Assembly (NCBI GenBank): GCA_963924555.1
Contig: OZ004589.1
Span: 6,820,001 to 6,884,000, forward strand
DNA: 64,000 bases
From: Crambe crambe
Taxonomy: Eukaryota; Porifera; Demospongiae; Poecilosclerida; Crambeidae
Reading direction: 5' to 3'
Made by a program: the position numbers and the translations under genes. This document shows positions 34,074-59,500 of this stretch, piece after piece. Numbering within the stretch: the stretch's first letter is position 1; every line of letters starts with the position of its first letter. Under the pieces are notes generated by a model, which was not told the origin of the DNA, did no database searches, and was given only the letters and a program-made list of their open reading frames with translations.

Positions 34074-36447
34074 TTGACATACGCACCACACACAAACTCT
34101 GAAAGGTGGTACAGCCATGTGCCATGTATTATGGGTGGTTATTATATTGTGTATGTAGCTAAAATAACTGAAAGGCAGCTGCTTACTCGTGACTGGTATC
34201 GAGTGTACAGCAACCATATCCATTCAGACATAAATCCAGAGGGAATTTAGTAAATTAGGAATGCTTAAAGTGAGGATGTCGACAGACTGGGAGAGTCCAC
34301 CAGATAGCAATCTTCCTGCTGCAACATTTATCTGATCACAACACATAATAGCTGTAATTGTGAATGAGTGTCGGTCTTTCCATGACATACCATCGCAGCG
34401 ACTGATGGTAACCATATAGCTACCTCCTCAGTTGTAGCTAGTAAAGTGAAACCTTTGTAATACCGTCAACATGAGTGTGGGGCTGAGAACAACACTGAAC
34501 TGCCATGCCAAATTCTTCTATTTGGTGAATAAAGCCTTCACTCATTAAAAAGTCTTTGGATGGATAAAAAGGACCTTTCCAAATAATCAATAATCTACTG
34601 CAGTATGCAACAGTAACAAACTTACTGGAATTATTGATTATGACTTTTTTCCTAGGAAGTACTCAACACTGTAGCTAACTAACTAGCTAGATTTTTTTCC
34701 CACGCACTGCATGGTAGTGGCTAAAGCTTTGAGGCAACAAGGCTCTGGAACTGAAAGAGGTAAATATGGTAATTGGTTATTTCTTCTCATCTTTGCAGGA
34801 ACCACCAAGCAGTGAGTTACATCGCTTAAAAAAATAACCTGACCACTATTGAATTAAAGGGAGAGGGATGGGGATTTCCTGACATCCTTTGCCATGTGGT
34901 GTATGGAATCCTGAGATGATTATAATGTGATAAACAATGACTGTGTGTAAGCTCTCCTGGTGTAGAGACATTCTATATATAATAATGAAAACATTTATAG
35001 CTAGAGTGTTCAATATTGTGAAATTTGTGTGGATGCATGATACAACTAACAATAAAGGATGTCTGCAATTAAACTGGCCCAGACTGTCAGACTACTTTAC
35101 TTGCTATAGAGCCTATAGGCTAGAAATTTTAATAAAAATATTATATGTAACTATTGATATCCTAACCTCATCATGCGCATGCATGCATACACAATCCCTG
35201 GATGGCTAGCAGCATGCATTGCATTGCTACTGAAATTTAAGAACTATAGCTAGTCACAATACTGTCGATCGCTTTGTAGTAGCTGTACTGTGAGTTCTTT
35301 CTGACAAAGTCTTCTTGGAAATGACATCTAACACATCAAAGGAATTAACTGGATGTCGGACAAGTCTCCTGGTTAAGAGACCCACAGTACGTGACTCGGT
35401 GCCTGCTCTTGAGTGGCTTAGTGTCATTACATTCCCCTTGTACAGTGAAGCCCATCAAGTCACGTCGAACATCAACTCTAGAAGAATTGCAGAGAAAAAT
35501 TCTACATTAATTAATTAATTAATGGCTATAATGGCCTGTTATTACAAAGTGACTTGGCCGATCATTAAAAGAGAGGGCAAAGTAGAATTTCCCTGCATGG
35601 TAAGCATGGCTCTACCTTACAGTTAAAACTTGTCTTTATACTCACTAGCTACATGTATATTATAGAGGATAGCCAATTACAAGTAATTAACTACATCCTG
35701 CAGGCATGACCAAGCTAGGTCATCCCTCACTTCCTGTCACACAACTGCCATTAATACTGCATGCATCGCTAGCTAGCGATAATAGTAGCTAGCTAAAGAC
35801 AAGTGGTTTTGCAGTGTGGCACTTTTCAGCCATTGTTTGAGGTTTACTACTAAGCTATAGTCATTTTGCATATACAGTATTTTATTATTACAAGTGTAGT
35901 AGCTATTTCACAGCTCAGCTAGCTAGCTGCAGTCCTTCTGGAACCTCACGAACGAACTACTACTAACTACAAACATTAGGTGAGCTATACGTAGATGCAT
36001 GTATAGATTAGCTCTAGACTATAGACTGACCTCATTCCGCAATGGTTAACTTTGAAACAATGGCTCTCAAGTAGAGGCTACCACTTTGTGGTTTAATGAT
36101 CACCTTGGTGACGTGCTAGGCATATAGACTTAAGTGTCAAAAATTAATGTTACTAGAGTTAGCTAGTATAATAACATAACATAGTTAATAGCTAGCTACA
36201 TGTATATCTCATGCAATAGAATCTCAAGTGGTTTAGCTAATTAACTAAAACAACCATTTACAGCTAGATAACCAATCCAGATAAGCGTCTTGATCTCAAT
36301 CCCAATTATACCCCCAAAGAGAAGATAACCTCTCTACAAGACTCCAGTGTGTCCTTTATTTCAGAGGTTCCACTGATTACAATTGTGTAGTGGGATCATT
36401 CCATATTAAAACACTGAGTCTCAATCTCAGGGGTAATAGAACTAAGA

Positions 36448-36653
36448 TACAGTGGAACCTCTTCTACAGTGGGCACTTTGGGATCAGCCACTTTCGCCTC
36501 GTGCAAAAATAATTATCATAATTTCCCACTATAATAACACGCTATTTGTTTCTGTTCGTATCATATAAATGGATGAAAAGGTTCCGAATTTGTATTATGG
36601 TTCGAACTAACAGGGAGGTTTTTTGAGAGTTCACCAAGAGAAGTTCCACTGTA
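36448..36653. mobile_element. Foldback element copy, TACAGTGGAACC family
   Basis: TACAGTGGAACCTCTTC at the left and GAAGTTCCACTGTA at the right, about 206 bp. TA dinucleotides at both ends suggest TA target duplication. Confidence 0.85.
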
Positions 36654-37780
36654 GCCAGGTTGCAATTGAGAGAGTAGGCTATCAGTTTTCATTAATTCCT
36701 TTAATAAAACCTAACGGCTAAAATAGTATATTAATTGTATGGCGTAATACAGTTAGCTATCTATCATATATAGCCAAGTCTGGGGTTCATGATCGTGAGT
36801 TGATGTTGTGCCATGGCTTCTGTTCAGATCATATCAACACTTAACTCCATGATATCATTTCTGTGTAGATTATTATACGTGCCTCACTACAATAGGAGGA
36901 AGTCTAAAGGTCCTCTCATCATTTAATGTTGGTACAAAAAGTCCATTGAAGAAAAACATTTATGAGCAATAATAATCGGTGGTGTCACTGAACCAAGCAC
37001 ACCATAATTTCATTTTAGTTGGCCATCTATAGTTATTATAATTATATGCACTGAAAAGTTTAAGTCCTAGAACTGCTGAAATTTAGTAGACATGTCTCTA
37101 GGGCTATAGGGCTATAGGGTCCAATACCTCTATATGCTTTTGTGTAAGATAGCTAGAACTTTCATGCACACATGATGTGCTAAGCTGCTATAACTAAATC
37201 AAGTGTGTGCATAATCTTATGACAGAGTTAGTATTAACAACTGAAAGGTATATTAGCTCAGTAGAGATAACATCTGTGCCAACTGAAGACTGTACAGTGA
37301 GTGAGGGAAAAACAACAAAGCACTCCAGTGGATTCCATGTGGGAACATACATAATAGTAGTGAAGGCAAAGAATGTAGCCTAGGAACAGAGTAGCTCACG
37401 AAGTTCATTGGTGTAGGAAGATATTATGCTATTATGCTCATTCAGTTGTTGTCATTTGTTTACATAAAAAAATTAGGGGGCCCTGGCCCCTGTGGCAACC
37501 CCCCCCCCCCCCCCCCCCCAATAAAGACTCTGACTGAGAGGTTAACTCCACTGGTGTAGGAATGGAATTGGGGGGGGGGGGTCTGGGATCTAGGATTTCG
37601 AGATGGGAGGGCCGAGACCCTCGTGCTGAGCTCAGAGGTTAATATTTATGTACAATCATTCAAGAGCTTGTGGTGTTGTGGTGGTGGTAGGGAGGAGGGG
37701 GGGGGCCTGGCCCCCATGGCTCCCCTTGGATCCGCCACTGGGGAGTAGAGACATGCAAATATGCCCCTATTATGCTATAC

Positions 37781-37985
37781 TCCAATGCCAGAACCCCTGC
37801 CCTATTATGCTATGCTCCAATGCCAGAACCCCTGCCCTATTATGCTATGCTCCAATGCCAGAACCCCTGCCCTATTATGTATGCTCCAATGCCAGAACCC
37901 CTGCCCTATTATGCTATGCTCCAATGCCAGAACCCCTGCCCTATTATGCTATGCTCCAATGCCAGAACCCCTGCCCTATTATGCT
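37781..37985. repeat. 35-bp satellite, about six copies
   Basis: Unit begins TCCAATGCCAGAACCCCTGC and continues CCTATTATGCTATGC. Copies are nearly identical, one with a small deletion. It stays open in all three forward frames only because the unit lacks stops; I do not call it coding. Confidence 0.95.
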
Positions 37986-38439
37986 CAACAATAATGCTTT
38001 TTAAAATTGATAAGAAAATTAATAAGTGGTAGCATAGTTGCAGCCTCTTTCAGTCATCCATCATTTATCGGCAGCAAGTTAGCTTGCTTGAACATTTAGT
38101 AAAGAAAATAGCAGCAGAAGATGGTTGTAATAATAGAAATGCTTTTGTTACCACCACCAATTAGGTGGCTACTCTAATTCAGCAGTTTATACAAAGGAAC
38201 TCAAGAGTCGACATCAATACCTCCATATCTGCCAACCCCTGGAAGTAAAAATCCCCTATTATGCCAGCATTGTGCTGGCATTAAGGTTCAATCCATTATG
38301 CCCAAAACTATGCCAGCATAATTTGCATGACCCTACTGGGGTGCACTGTTAATTATTTTAGTTTACGTGGAATAACCTCTCAAGAAAGCATTATAGACTA
38401 AGTCTTGCAATGTAGCTTCCCAGACTCTGATATTGGGTT

Positions 38440-38514
38440 AGTCTCGCTAGGCCAGACCATGTATTTTTTCGCAGGCGGTGGTCTGGCCTAGCGGGGTTGG
38501 CAACGCCAGACTAG
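38440..38514. repeat. Foldback sequence 5' of DEPTOR
   Basis: CGCTAGGCCAGACCA (38445-38459) pairs perfectly with TGGTCTGGCCTAGCG (38479-38493) across a 19-nt spacer, within TAGTCTCG...CCAGACTA outer ends like the 28739 foldback. Confidence 0.8.
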
Positions 38515-38668
38515 TTTATATATACCCATGACAAAGATTGCACTGCACATCAAGCTTGATATTCATGTCTTAAAACTTGATGCTGTGGTCCATTTACAGA
38601 AGTAGTATAATATCTACGTTTTTTGTAATAACGATACCTTACCATATGCAGGTTTCTGGATTCCGGAA

Positions 38669-41058
38669 ATGAGTGTGACATCGGAATTTCAACATCCGGC
38701 CCCGCGCTCGGCAAGAAACGGAAGCTTGGGAAACTATAAGGATAGCCCGCATAGAAACAGCGGAGATTCATACGCTTATACAAGTTACAGTGATTTTCTT
38801 AACAGTCGCGCTGCAAAGAAGAAGATGACTAACACAGTGCGTGCATCAAACAGATCGGCCATCTTGGCAGTTGGCGAAGAACTTCGCTTGCTTTTGCACG
38901 AAGAAGATCCACCGATTATCAAAGACAGAAGGTACCATCTCAAAGTTTATGAGAAGTGCTTCACTGGTGTCGAAATGGTGGACTGGTTGCTGAAGAAAGG
39001 AGAAGTGGAATCAAGGAGTGAAGCGGTAGCTATGATGCAAAAGCTTCTGGATAATGGAGTTGTACACCATGGTAAGAAAAATTTATTAAATAGCAAACAG
39101 TAGTGCTAAGTAATGTTAAACATTAATTTGTGAAACATGTCAAGCATCCATTAATGTTTTTCAATTCTGTTTATGAACTTCGACACCATCTGTTGACAGC
39201 AGAGAAAGACTTGACCTAGACCTGAGAAGCTCTTGAAATTGAACCCTATGCTTATGCACACAACTTTAAATAAGCAACATGTCACACCAGATCCTATCCT
39301 GATCTTGCCGAACTTTTATATAGCTGTCTCAATCTACAACTTATTAACTAGCAGCTTGAGGTCCATTAGACAGCAGCTGGAACCTGTGATGTCTCTAAGA
39401 AAACTCTAGGCGACCTTTTTGTTTAAATTATGAAATGGCCTATCTTAATTAACAAAACTAGGGACAACCTCTAATTGAAAAGGAAAGAACCCATAAAAGC
39501 TGATTGTGTGTGTGTATGTGTGTGTGTGTGTGTGTGTGTTAATCATACTGAGATAAACGATATCCATGTCTTCTGTTGATATGTCTAGCTCGTGTGGCTG
39601 TCTGGTTGATTACTTTGAGAAGGTCGTCATAAGCAAATTATTCAGACATCCAATGCATTGAAATTTGTTCTCAAAATTGTTTTAAAATTTACCTGTGATT
39701 CTGAGGAGAGCTCCAGCTCAAAAACAACAGTGAAACTAAAAGAAAAGAATTTATGGATTTTTATGCAACTTTTCTTTGACAGCTGAAGTTCAGTTGTTAC
39801 AACATTTTTGTTTGGATGTGGGATCAGGGTCCAAAGAACATGCATCAGTTGCCCCCAAAGCTAAACAATTTTTTCTCTTCTCTGTATCATTATGCTTTAC
39901 GTTTCCTTGCTGGAACTTCCTTCATGTGATGTGTTCATCTACATGGATACCCTCCAAGAAGTGAAATATTCAGTGCTGGTTGGTGCATTTGCGTGTTCCT
40001 TGAAAATATTAAAGTGCCTTTCCTCGAATGGTTGCTTGTTTCTTTCACACTGATGTACGTACATCTGGAAGTCAAATTCCCCCTTAATAATAGGGATGTC
40101 ATTGATATTAGAGATGTCCTTTATGATAGGGGTGTCCTTAATAATAGGGGTGTCCTTGATATAACCACATGTCAGTCCCTGAGTGTCCTGTGTTTTACCT
40201 CCCTAAGAGCTGTGGTACTGTATATGGGATATTATTATTGGAGTGAACATTGTTCCCGAAGGGCATGCCCCAAGGGTATACCCAGTATGGATTGACTTTC
40301 AATTACTACTCAATGAAGTGACAATTGACTCACCCAAGGCATGTGACTGTGTATGCATACTTTTAGGTACATGTAACATTTGAGCTAACACAGGAAATGC
40401 ATAGTAGTTGCATGTGCTTCTGGTGTTGATTGTATCCAGAGAGTCCTAACAACTGGTTGTTGACAGCTTCAGAGCTTCAGGTATTTGAGAAATTCATAAT
40501 TACCTTGTCAAATGTGTACTTTTTCTTGTTTTGACATTTGTTGGCGGGTGCTTTTAATTTGGTGCGTCAGCCCTTAGTGTTCATATTGACATGAAGACAT
40601 TGGTGGTGCTTTAATAAACCTAATTGTTATTATGAAAAAATGATGTATTTTTGTGGTGCGGATCTTTCCCTTTGATACTCTTGTCTCTTGAGTATCTACT
40701 ATCTTTGGCCTTATGTGGTAATGAGGCACTTGACCAGCTGCCTGCCCTCTTTTGTTCAAGTAAGGGCATCAATAACCTTAGGGCTACTTTGTAACCAGTG
40801 CCAACAAGTATCATGTAACAGGTGGCCACTGACAATATTTTTGGAAGGGGGAGTTATGGAAAAAAGAGTGGGCTCTTTTCCCTTAACCTTCAATAGTGGC
40901 TCTCCCACTTTTAACCTTCAATAGTGGCTCTCCCACTTTTGACAAATGGAAGCTAATTACTAAATATTTACACACCTGTCACACACTTATCTTTATCTTC
41001 ATACACTGCCCATTAGGGTCACATGTCCTTCCTATTGAAGGAGTGGAGCTGGTCAGGT

Positions 41059-41113
<55 letters not shown>

Positions 41114-42545
41114 TAATGGTACTTGAAAGGACAGTCTGACACAGGGTGGGCTAATCTCCCTAGTTTCTGCTAAAAAAACCAGGACCATGGCACTATATCC
41201 TGAGGTCCAGACAGATGTTACCACATGAATATACAGGGTACTAACTGGTCAAGGATGTGTCCACTCACATGCTCACTCATCACTCTCCAGGTCGTTAAGT
41301 TTTAATAGTGATCCAATTTCACTGACAGAATGAAGACAAAACTGGTCTCTCTGAAATCACCGATCAAATGTCAAGGGGAACATGTACATGCATGTAGTAT
41401 GGACACACAGACACATTGCACACATATGGGCATGACGGACAGACGGACACACAGATAGATCTGGTATTAATGACCATTTTGTTCATTGATTTTACTGTAT
41501 CCTGTACTCAAATATCCACACACTTTGAAATAGGAGACCCTATTGCATGAGGTCTGAAAATAACTTTTTTTTGCTCCTTTGAGAAGAAATGTAAATGCTA
41601 GAATATACACTAGAATTATGCGTTCATGTGAACCCTCTACCTTTCTCAATTTTTGACCAAATTTCACATGTAGAGCTGATTATGAGCTGGTTTTTGTAAT
41701 TTCGAAATTTGGTTATTAAGAATCGAGCAAGTGAATGGTAACTGTGTGTTATTGTGTTGTACCAACACTTTCCTTTATGCCACACCCTTCGTTAGTGTTC
41801 AATAATGTGAAGTAGCTTTCCTTGTGCAACTTGATCCAGACTCTCATGTTTCTACTTACATACTCCAACGAGGTCTGCCCCCTCAATTTACTAGATAACC
41901 AATCACTGATCTTTTGTGACAGTTTCGAACTGAATTCAGAAAGTCTATTAAAATAGGAGCAAAATCCTGATATCCCAGAATATGGGGGACAAAGTAATAA
42001 TGTAATGGTGAATAATACGCACATAGGGGGAATGTCCTCTCTATCCCCTACATAACTTTCATTGAAAATGGAATTTTTCATTCCATGTACCTTGCGGCAA
42101 TTACCCCCCCCCCCCCCCCCCCCCCAAAAATGCTACCCTAACTTTTAATACCAGATGAGAAAATGGGATTTTTCACTCTGCAGTGTAGCTTGCCACGCCT
42201 GTTCTGATCTGAAATGTTGCTTACAGCAATTAAGGTCCTTAATTAATTAATTAATTATTAACAAAGTGTGTGTATACCAGACAAGACAAGACAAGACAAC
42301 AGGATTTTTCACTGTGTAACTTGCCATGTGTTTTGATTCTGTGTTAAGGTCCTTAATTAATTAATTATTAACATTTTGTTCATGTACATACAGTGTGCGA
42401 TGACCACGCCTACAAAGATGAGAAACTCTTCTACCGCTTTAGAAAGGACGATGGGACGTATGTGGAACTTGCTGATGCGGCAATTTTGGCCAAGGGGCAG
42501 CGACTGTATAGCAGGTGATTGTCATGTGACTAAAATAACCATGTA

Positions 42546-42581
<36 letters not shown>

Positions 42582-45500
42582 TCCAAGTACATGAAGATAC
42601 TTGCAGGTTGGTTGAGGGAGAAGACTTTGCTTGTTTAGGTAAGAGGCCACTATATATTGTTCTGAACAATAATAAGCAAAATCTTTCCTCTCAATCCAAG
42701 CCTTTAAACTATTTCTTTACAGCATTTTATCATGAAAAGTGAAGACTGTTGCATGAATTATAGACTGACCCATTGATTGAAGAGAAATCTTGTTATTTAA
42801 AACCCTTTGGCTACAATGCCCCTTTTTCTCGATCAGGCTTGGCTTCAAATGTGCCACTCGTATAAATTGCTTCTTTTTTTTTGTGCTAATAAGTGTCCAT
42901 ATCTGTGGTGTCCATATCTGAGGCATGGAGGAAAAGAAAGGCACCATATCCATATTTCAGAAAGATTCCTTAGCAGTATTCCTTGCTGGTGACACCAGAC
43001 ACCATTAACTACTCCATAGATTGGACTTAGGGAAGTTGTGAGTGAGGTTGGCTGTGCTGTTGATGTTGTTGCAGTGAGTAGTGCTCCCTTCATTAATTAA
43101 AAATGAAAGTCTTTATGAGCTTAAGAGTTTAACAAATACAAAACTTCTGTTTATTCAAGTCATTCTCCCAAATGGATATAAAATGTATCCTTGAAGGATG
43201 GACTTAAAATTGACCCATTTCCCCTCCAAACTCTCTCCAGGTTGAACGGGGATGGTAGCGAGCTTAAATTGACCCATTTCCCCCTCTGATCTCTCTCCAG
43301 GTTGAACGGGGATGGTAGCGAGCTGATACAGGACAGAAAATACCACCTCACCACATATAAAAAGTGTTTCGTAGGCAAAGAGTTTGTGGACTGGCTGGTA
43401 AAGAACGGAGAGGCTTCCTCCCGCCCTGAAGCCATCGACATCGGCAGGAAACTCCTGGAGGCCGGTATTTTCAGACACGGTATGAACAGCAGTCACTGAT
43501 ATAGTTCAATTTTTAAAAAGTCCATAATTTAATTATAAGAAATTTCTCTCACTTTGATGATTGCAGTATGAAGTTTTAACTGGTCTAGATGGAGGTGCAA
43601 AGTTTTGCTTAAGTAATCATTTAATTATGCAATCTACTCCATAAATATTTACATTTCAATGGCTCAATAGTGTTGATCTCTAGTGGGTGATAATACACAG
43701 CACCATGAGGTCTATAATATGCATTTTCCTCTCTCTTGTCTGTCTCTGTGTGTCTGTGTTACGTATGATGTTAATCTGTATATGTCCATGTGTGTGCATA
43801 TGCATATCATATGTCCACATACCTACATGCATATCATATGTCCACATACCTACATGCATGTCACATGTCCATATACCTACATGTATATCACATGTCCACA
43901 TACTCAAATGCATGTTACATGTCCACGTACCTACATGCATGTTACATGTCCATGTACCTACATGCAGTTTGTGACGATCACCATTTCAAGGACGAGGGTC
44001 TCTTTTATCGCTTCAAGAATGACGAGAAAGTGAAATCCCCACGTCTTAGGGACAGACTGAGCTCGAAAAAGGGCCCCAGGTACTACAGGGAGGACACGGG
44101 GAGCACAGGAGACTCTAACAACCATCGAGAATCCGGGGGATCATGGGATTCGGGGTCCACTGGGGGTTCCCATACTCCACAAAGAGCTACACCAGAATTA
44201 GACGAGTAAGTGGAACGTTTTGCTTGCTTACTTATTTTGGCATGAATTGATAGCAACTTCTTCCCCCTCCCTCCTTGTGCCCACCATAGGTATGTTCATA
44301 TGCAAAGCCACTCCCACCAGCAGCAATCCAACAGCTCCGCCCACCAGCAGGGTAGTCCCCCCAATGTCTCCCACTCTTACCCACCTGGCACCAATGAAGC
44401 ATACCCCAATGATGGCTCTGCCCCAACACCAACTGCTTCCACTGGTAAGAGAGAAAGAGAGTGTGTGTGAACGTATACAAGAATGTACTAAGAACAAGTC
44501 CTGAAGTATACTAAGAATAATACTGAGGACAAGTATACTAAGGATATACTGAGGACAAGTCTTGAAGTATATAGATAAGTCCCAAAATATACCGAGGACA
44601 AATCCTGGAGTATACTGAGGGGTCCAGTAATCATGGCTATACCTTCTGCTTCACAGCCTATGGGACTTATGGCATATCCCTCAAAATATGTTTATAGTTT
44701 ATGTTTGTGGGAGGTGACAATATAGCACCAACACTGAGTCCATTTAAAGTGTCTGCATGGCTCTGTATGTGGATGTCGCTGATCAACAGAAAACTGTAAT
44801 ATGAATTGTTGAGATGTGAGGAAGGATACTAACTTAACTGCCCATTCATGTGGTCAATATGTGTTTTTGTAAACTAACACATCACAGCTAGAGAAATAAT
44901 AATTGCCTCTTTGGAAGGCGGGTGCTTAAAGAAGCCTTTTATCTAATGGTGCCATATGATACAGCTTAGTGTGTGCAGGGTGCTTGTAACAATTCAAAGA
45001 GGAATTAAGGTCAGAGGAAGAAGCTTTAAAAGCTATAATTGCATGTCCAGATCAGTTCAGTGGGAAGCCTTAATCACCATGGGTTGTCCATGTCCAGTTC
45101 ATATCAAACGGTACAGCTTAGTTTTTGTATCGACCGGGGTGTTTGTAACAAAGCAATTAAGGTCAGAGGAAGAAGCCTTGCGTGCAGTGTATGTAGACTA
45201 GTACTGTGTCCAGATCATGCAGCTTGCAGTTTGTGGAAGCCTGTCGTATATCTGTGTCAAGTCCAGGTCAAATGGTGCCATGCACCCCGTGGACTATTGA
45301 TACAACTTGGTGTGTATTGAAAGCTGTTAGATTTCCTGTTTGGGATCCACATTCAGTGGTGCTATTTCCTGTGCTATGTAGACTTAATGGTTGGACTGAG
45401 GTTGACACATTCTAGGCACACAGGAAGAGACAAGTTAATTTAGTTATATGGCTTATGCACCTTCTACTGCATGTGTGTGATCACTATAAAGTGGTCTACC

Positions 45501-46277
45501 TCCTTACTTACCTCTTTCCTGTCTCGTGTTCCTGGAAATTATCCCTAGGCCTCTCGCCTCTGGTGATCTACATTTGAAACTTTCCCACTTGCTGTAGTAC
45601 AATTTAAAGGTCAATCTATTATTGAGTTTCAAACTGATTCCATCCTCCCCATCCCTAAATGTGTGACATTGCTGTTATGTCCCCACCTTACATGTGCATG
45701 TAACATGTGTATATAACATGTGCATGCATGTGGTATTTGAGAGAAGGGTGTTTACCATTGCAGTTCATGCATACAGGTTATTAAAGGGGTGTGGCATGTG
45801 AACTCGCATTACTTCACCTTCTTTCTTTCTTTCACTCACAGCAGGAAGGGCCAAACCAACTATTGAAGAACTGACAGATCCAAATGGAAGATTCCATAAA
45901 AGAATGATCGATGTGAGTACAATACATACTTCTTAGCTCAATAGCATGTATAATTATCATAACTATGGTGTGTATATTTGTGCAGGTTGTGAGTGATCCT
46001 GTTGGCTATGGGTTTGTCATCCGTGGGTCCAGACCAGTGTATGTCCATACCATTGACCCCAGTGGACCAGCTGCAGCAGCTGGACTCAAGGTAACCTTAA
46101 ATGCTAGTCTTTAATATTGACGACCATAACGATCTTTACTTGTTATTGTAGGTGAATGACTACCTGTATTCTGTGAATGGCCAGACGGTACTGCATGCCT
46201 CACACACTGATGCCGCTCGCATCATTCTCATGGGATCAAGCACTGCTTCTCTTGTGGTCTTCTCTGACGGAAGCTGA
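38669..46277 (+). CDS. DEPTOR: DEPTOR (DEP domain-containing mTOR-interacting protein)
   Basis: Inhibitory partner of mTOR complexes. Exons 38669-39071, 42394-42514, 43301-43479, 43968-44205, 44290-44444, 45842-45912, 45986-46090, 46152-46277; 465 aa (human 409). Two DEP domains at about 65-170 and 175-260 (LRLLLHEEDPPIIKDRRYHL, FTGVEMVDWLLKKGE, FYRFRKDDGT; LIQDRKYHLTTYKKCFVGKE, FVDWLVKNGEA). A Ser/Gly/His-rich linker is followed by a PDZ domain at about 385-465 (GYGFVIRGSRPVYVHTIDPS, GPAAAAGLKVNDYLYSVNGQ). DEP-DEP-PDZ order is specific to DEPTOR. The exon 3 acceptor is tandemly duplicated, and exon 6 has a NAGNAG acceptor (cagcag at 45839-45844). The linker holds WDSGSTGGS, resembling a beta-TrCP degron. 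It converges on the MAST gene. Confidence 0.93.
41059..41110. repeat. (AG)n microsatellite in DEPTOR intron 1
   Basis: About 50 bp of AG on the sense strand, mid-intron and not near a splice site. Confidence 0.95.
43203..43323 (+). repeat. Tandem duplication of the DEPTOR exon 3 splice acceptor
   Basis: Two ~60-bp copies, each with TTGACCCATTTCCCC, a pyrimidine tract, CTCTCTCCAG and the first coding bases GTTGAACGGGGATGGTAGCG. Only the second (exon from 43301) leads into open frame; the first reaches TGA within the duplication. Confidence 0.95.
43801..43966. repeat. 27-bp tandem array before DEPTOR exon 4
   Basis: Unit near TGCATATCATATGTCCACAT plus ACCTACA, about six copies, ending at the exon 4 acceptor (catgcag at 43967), which is itself part of the last unit. 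Confidence 0.9.
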
Positions 46278-46990
46278 AAGAAAGAAAACAAAACAAAACA
46301 AAAACAAACAACAACAACCTGAGCTACTTTCCTAGTAGCTGCAGCTAACTTTCCTCAATTTCAAATATAATCCCTCACATCCTCTCACTAGCTAGGAAAG
46401 CTCTCCAATTTATTTTAATGTAATAATCTTGTTTGAGTTTTTTTTTATTTTATGGTGTTTAAATTACAGCTTTGTGTTCATTTAATACCAATAATTTATC
46501 ATATTCAATTATCAACTCATATCTTACAAATGCATTAAGGGCTGCAAACAAACAACCCTCACATTCTTATGTACCAATATTATCAAAATTACTACTTGCA
46601 AGCTCTCTGAAAATTCCACATTCCGTATTTCACCACATTTCAGTACGCCTAGGATTGCAATTAATGCGCACCCAGCGTGGTAAAGGGTCATCAAAGTCTT
46701 AGATGTACTGCCAAGCATATTTCAACGCAATATTTTTCTTTTTCTTCCCAATTACCAGTTACATAATAATGTAATTATGTGCACTCAAAAGAAAAGAAAA
46801 AAATTGAAAAGACAAATTACACGTGCTGTGAAAAAATTAACATGATCAGAAATGGCATTGGGTACATTCAAAGCGAGTCTGTGATTTTGTGAAAGAGAAG
46901 GGATGAAGAGATAAAAAAACAAAACGAAACAAAGTTTGCCTTGTCAGTGCAGGTCTTGTAAAATGCCATAGAAATGCAGACTCAGAGCAT
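46278..46990. other. Convergent intergenic region, DEPTOR and MAST
   Basis: 713 bp of A/T-rich sequence containing the facing 3' UTRs. No gene recognised. Confidence 0.6.
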
Positions 46991-59085
<12,095 letters not shown>

Positions 59086-59304
59086 CTGGAGGGAGAGAGA
59101 AGATGTAATATGAGGTCATATGATGTCATCGATTATGTCATAGGATGTGACTTCATAGACTCGTGTAAGTAAGTACAGACATCTCTAAAACCATGTCCAA
59201 TTCCAACTCACATGCCCCCTCTACTCAGGATACCTATCTAATTAGGACAGGATGCCTTTTCATATCCCAAAGTATTGATCTCGACTGCAAAATCCCGACT
59301 GATT

Positions 59305-59500
59305 CTGCCCACAATGGTTGACAGTGGCCATTTTGGCTACCACTTGGCTATTTCGGCCACCAAGCAAATAACCAGAGTTCTTCCCACACTGGTTGACAGT
59401 GGCCATTTCGGCCACCACTTGGCTATTTTCGGCCACCAAGCAAATAACCAGAGTTCTTCCCACACTGGTCGACAGTGGCCATTTTGGCCACCACTCATTA
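59305..59500. repeat. ~75-bp tandem repeat, 2.5 copies
   Basis: Unit starts TGGTTGACAGTGGCCATTT and recurs at 59315, 59390 and 59466. It includes GGCCACCACTTGGCTATTT, partly self-complementary. Confidence 0.9.

Larger units (their letters stand above)
33305..38668. other. Intergenic region between divergent DSCC1 and DEPTOR
   Basis: 5.4 kb with no supported coding gene, and presumably the promoters and 5' UTRs of both. It contains two foldback elements (33874-34073, 36448-36653), a 35-bp satellite (37781-37985), C/G homopolymers, many TAGCTAGC strings and a strong inverted repeat 176 bp before the DEPTOR start. A tatgcag at about 38651 could be a 3' splice site for a 5' UTR exon. Confidence 0.65.

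Noticed and set aside
37648..38032. Three overlapping forward frames encoding a repeated peptide
   Set aside because: All come from the 35-bp satellite. Being open in three frames at once shows absence of stops, not selection.
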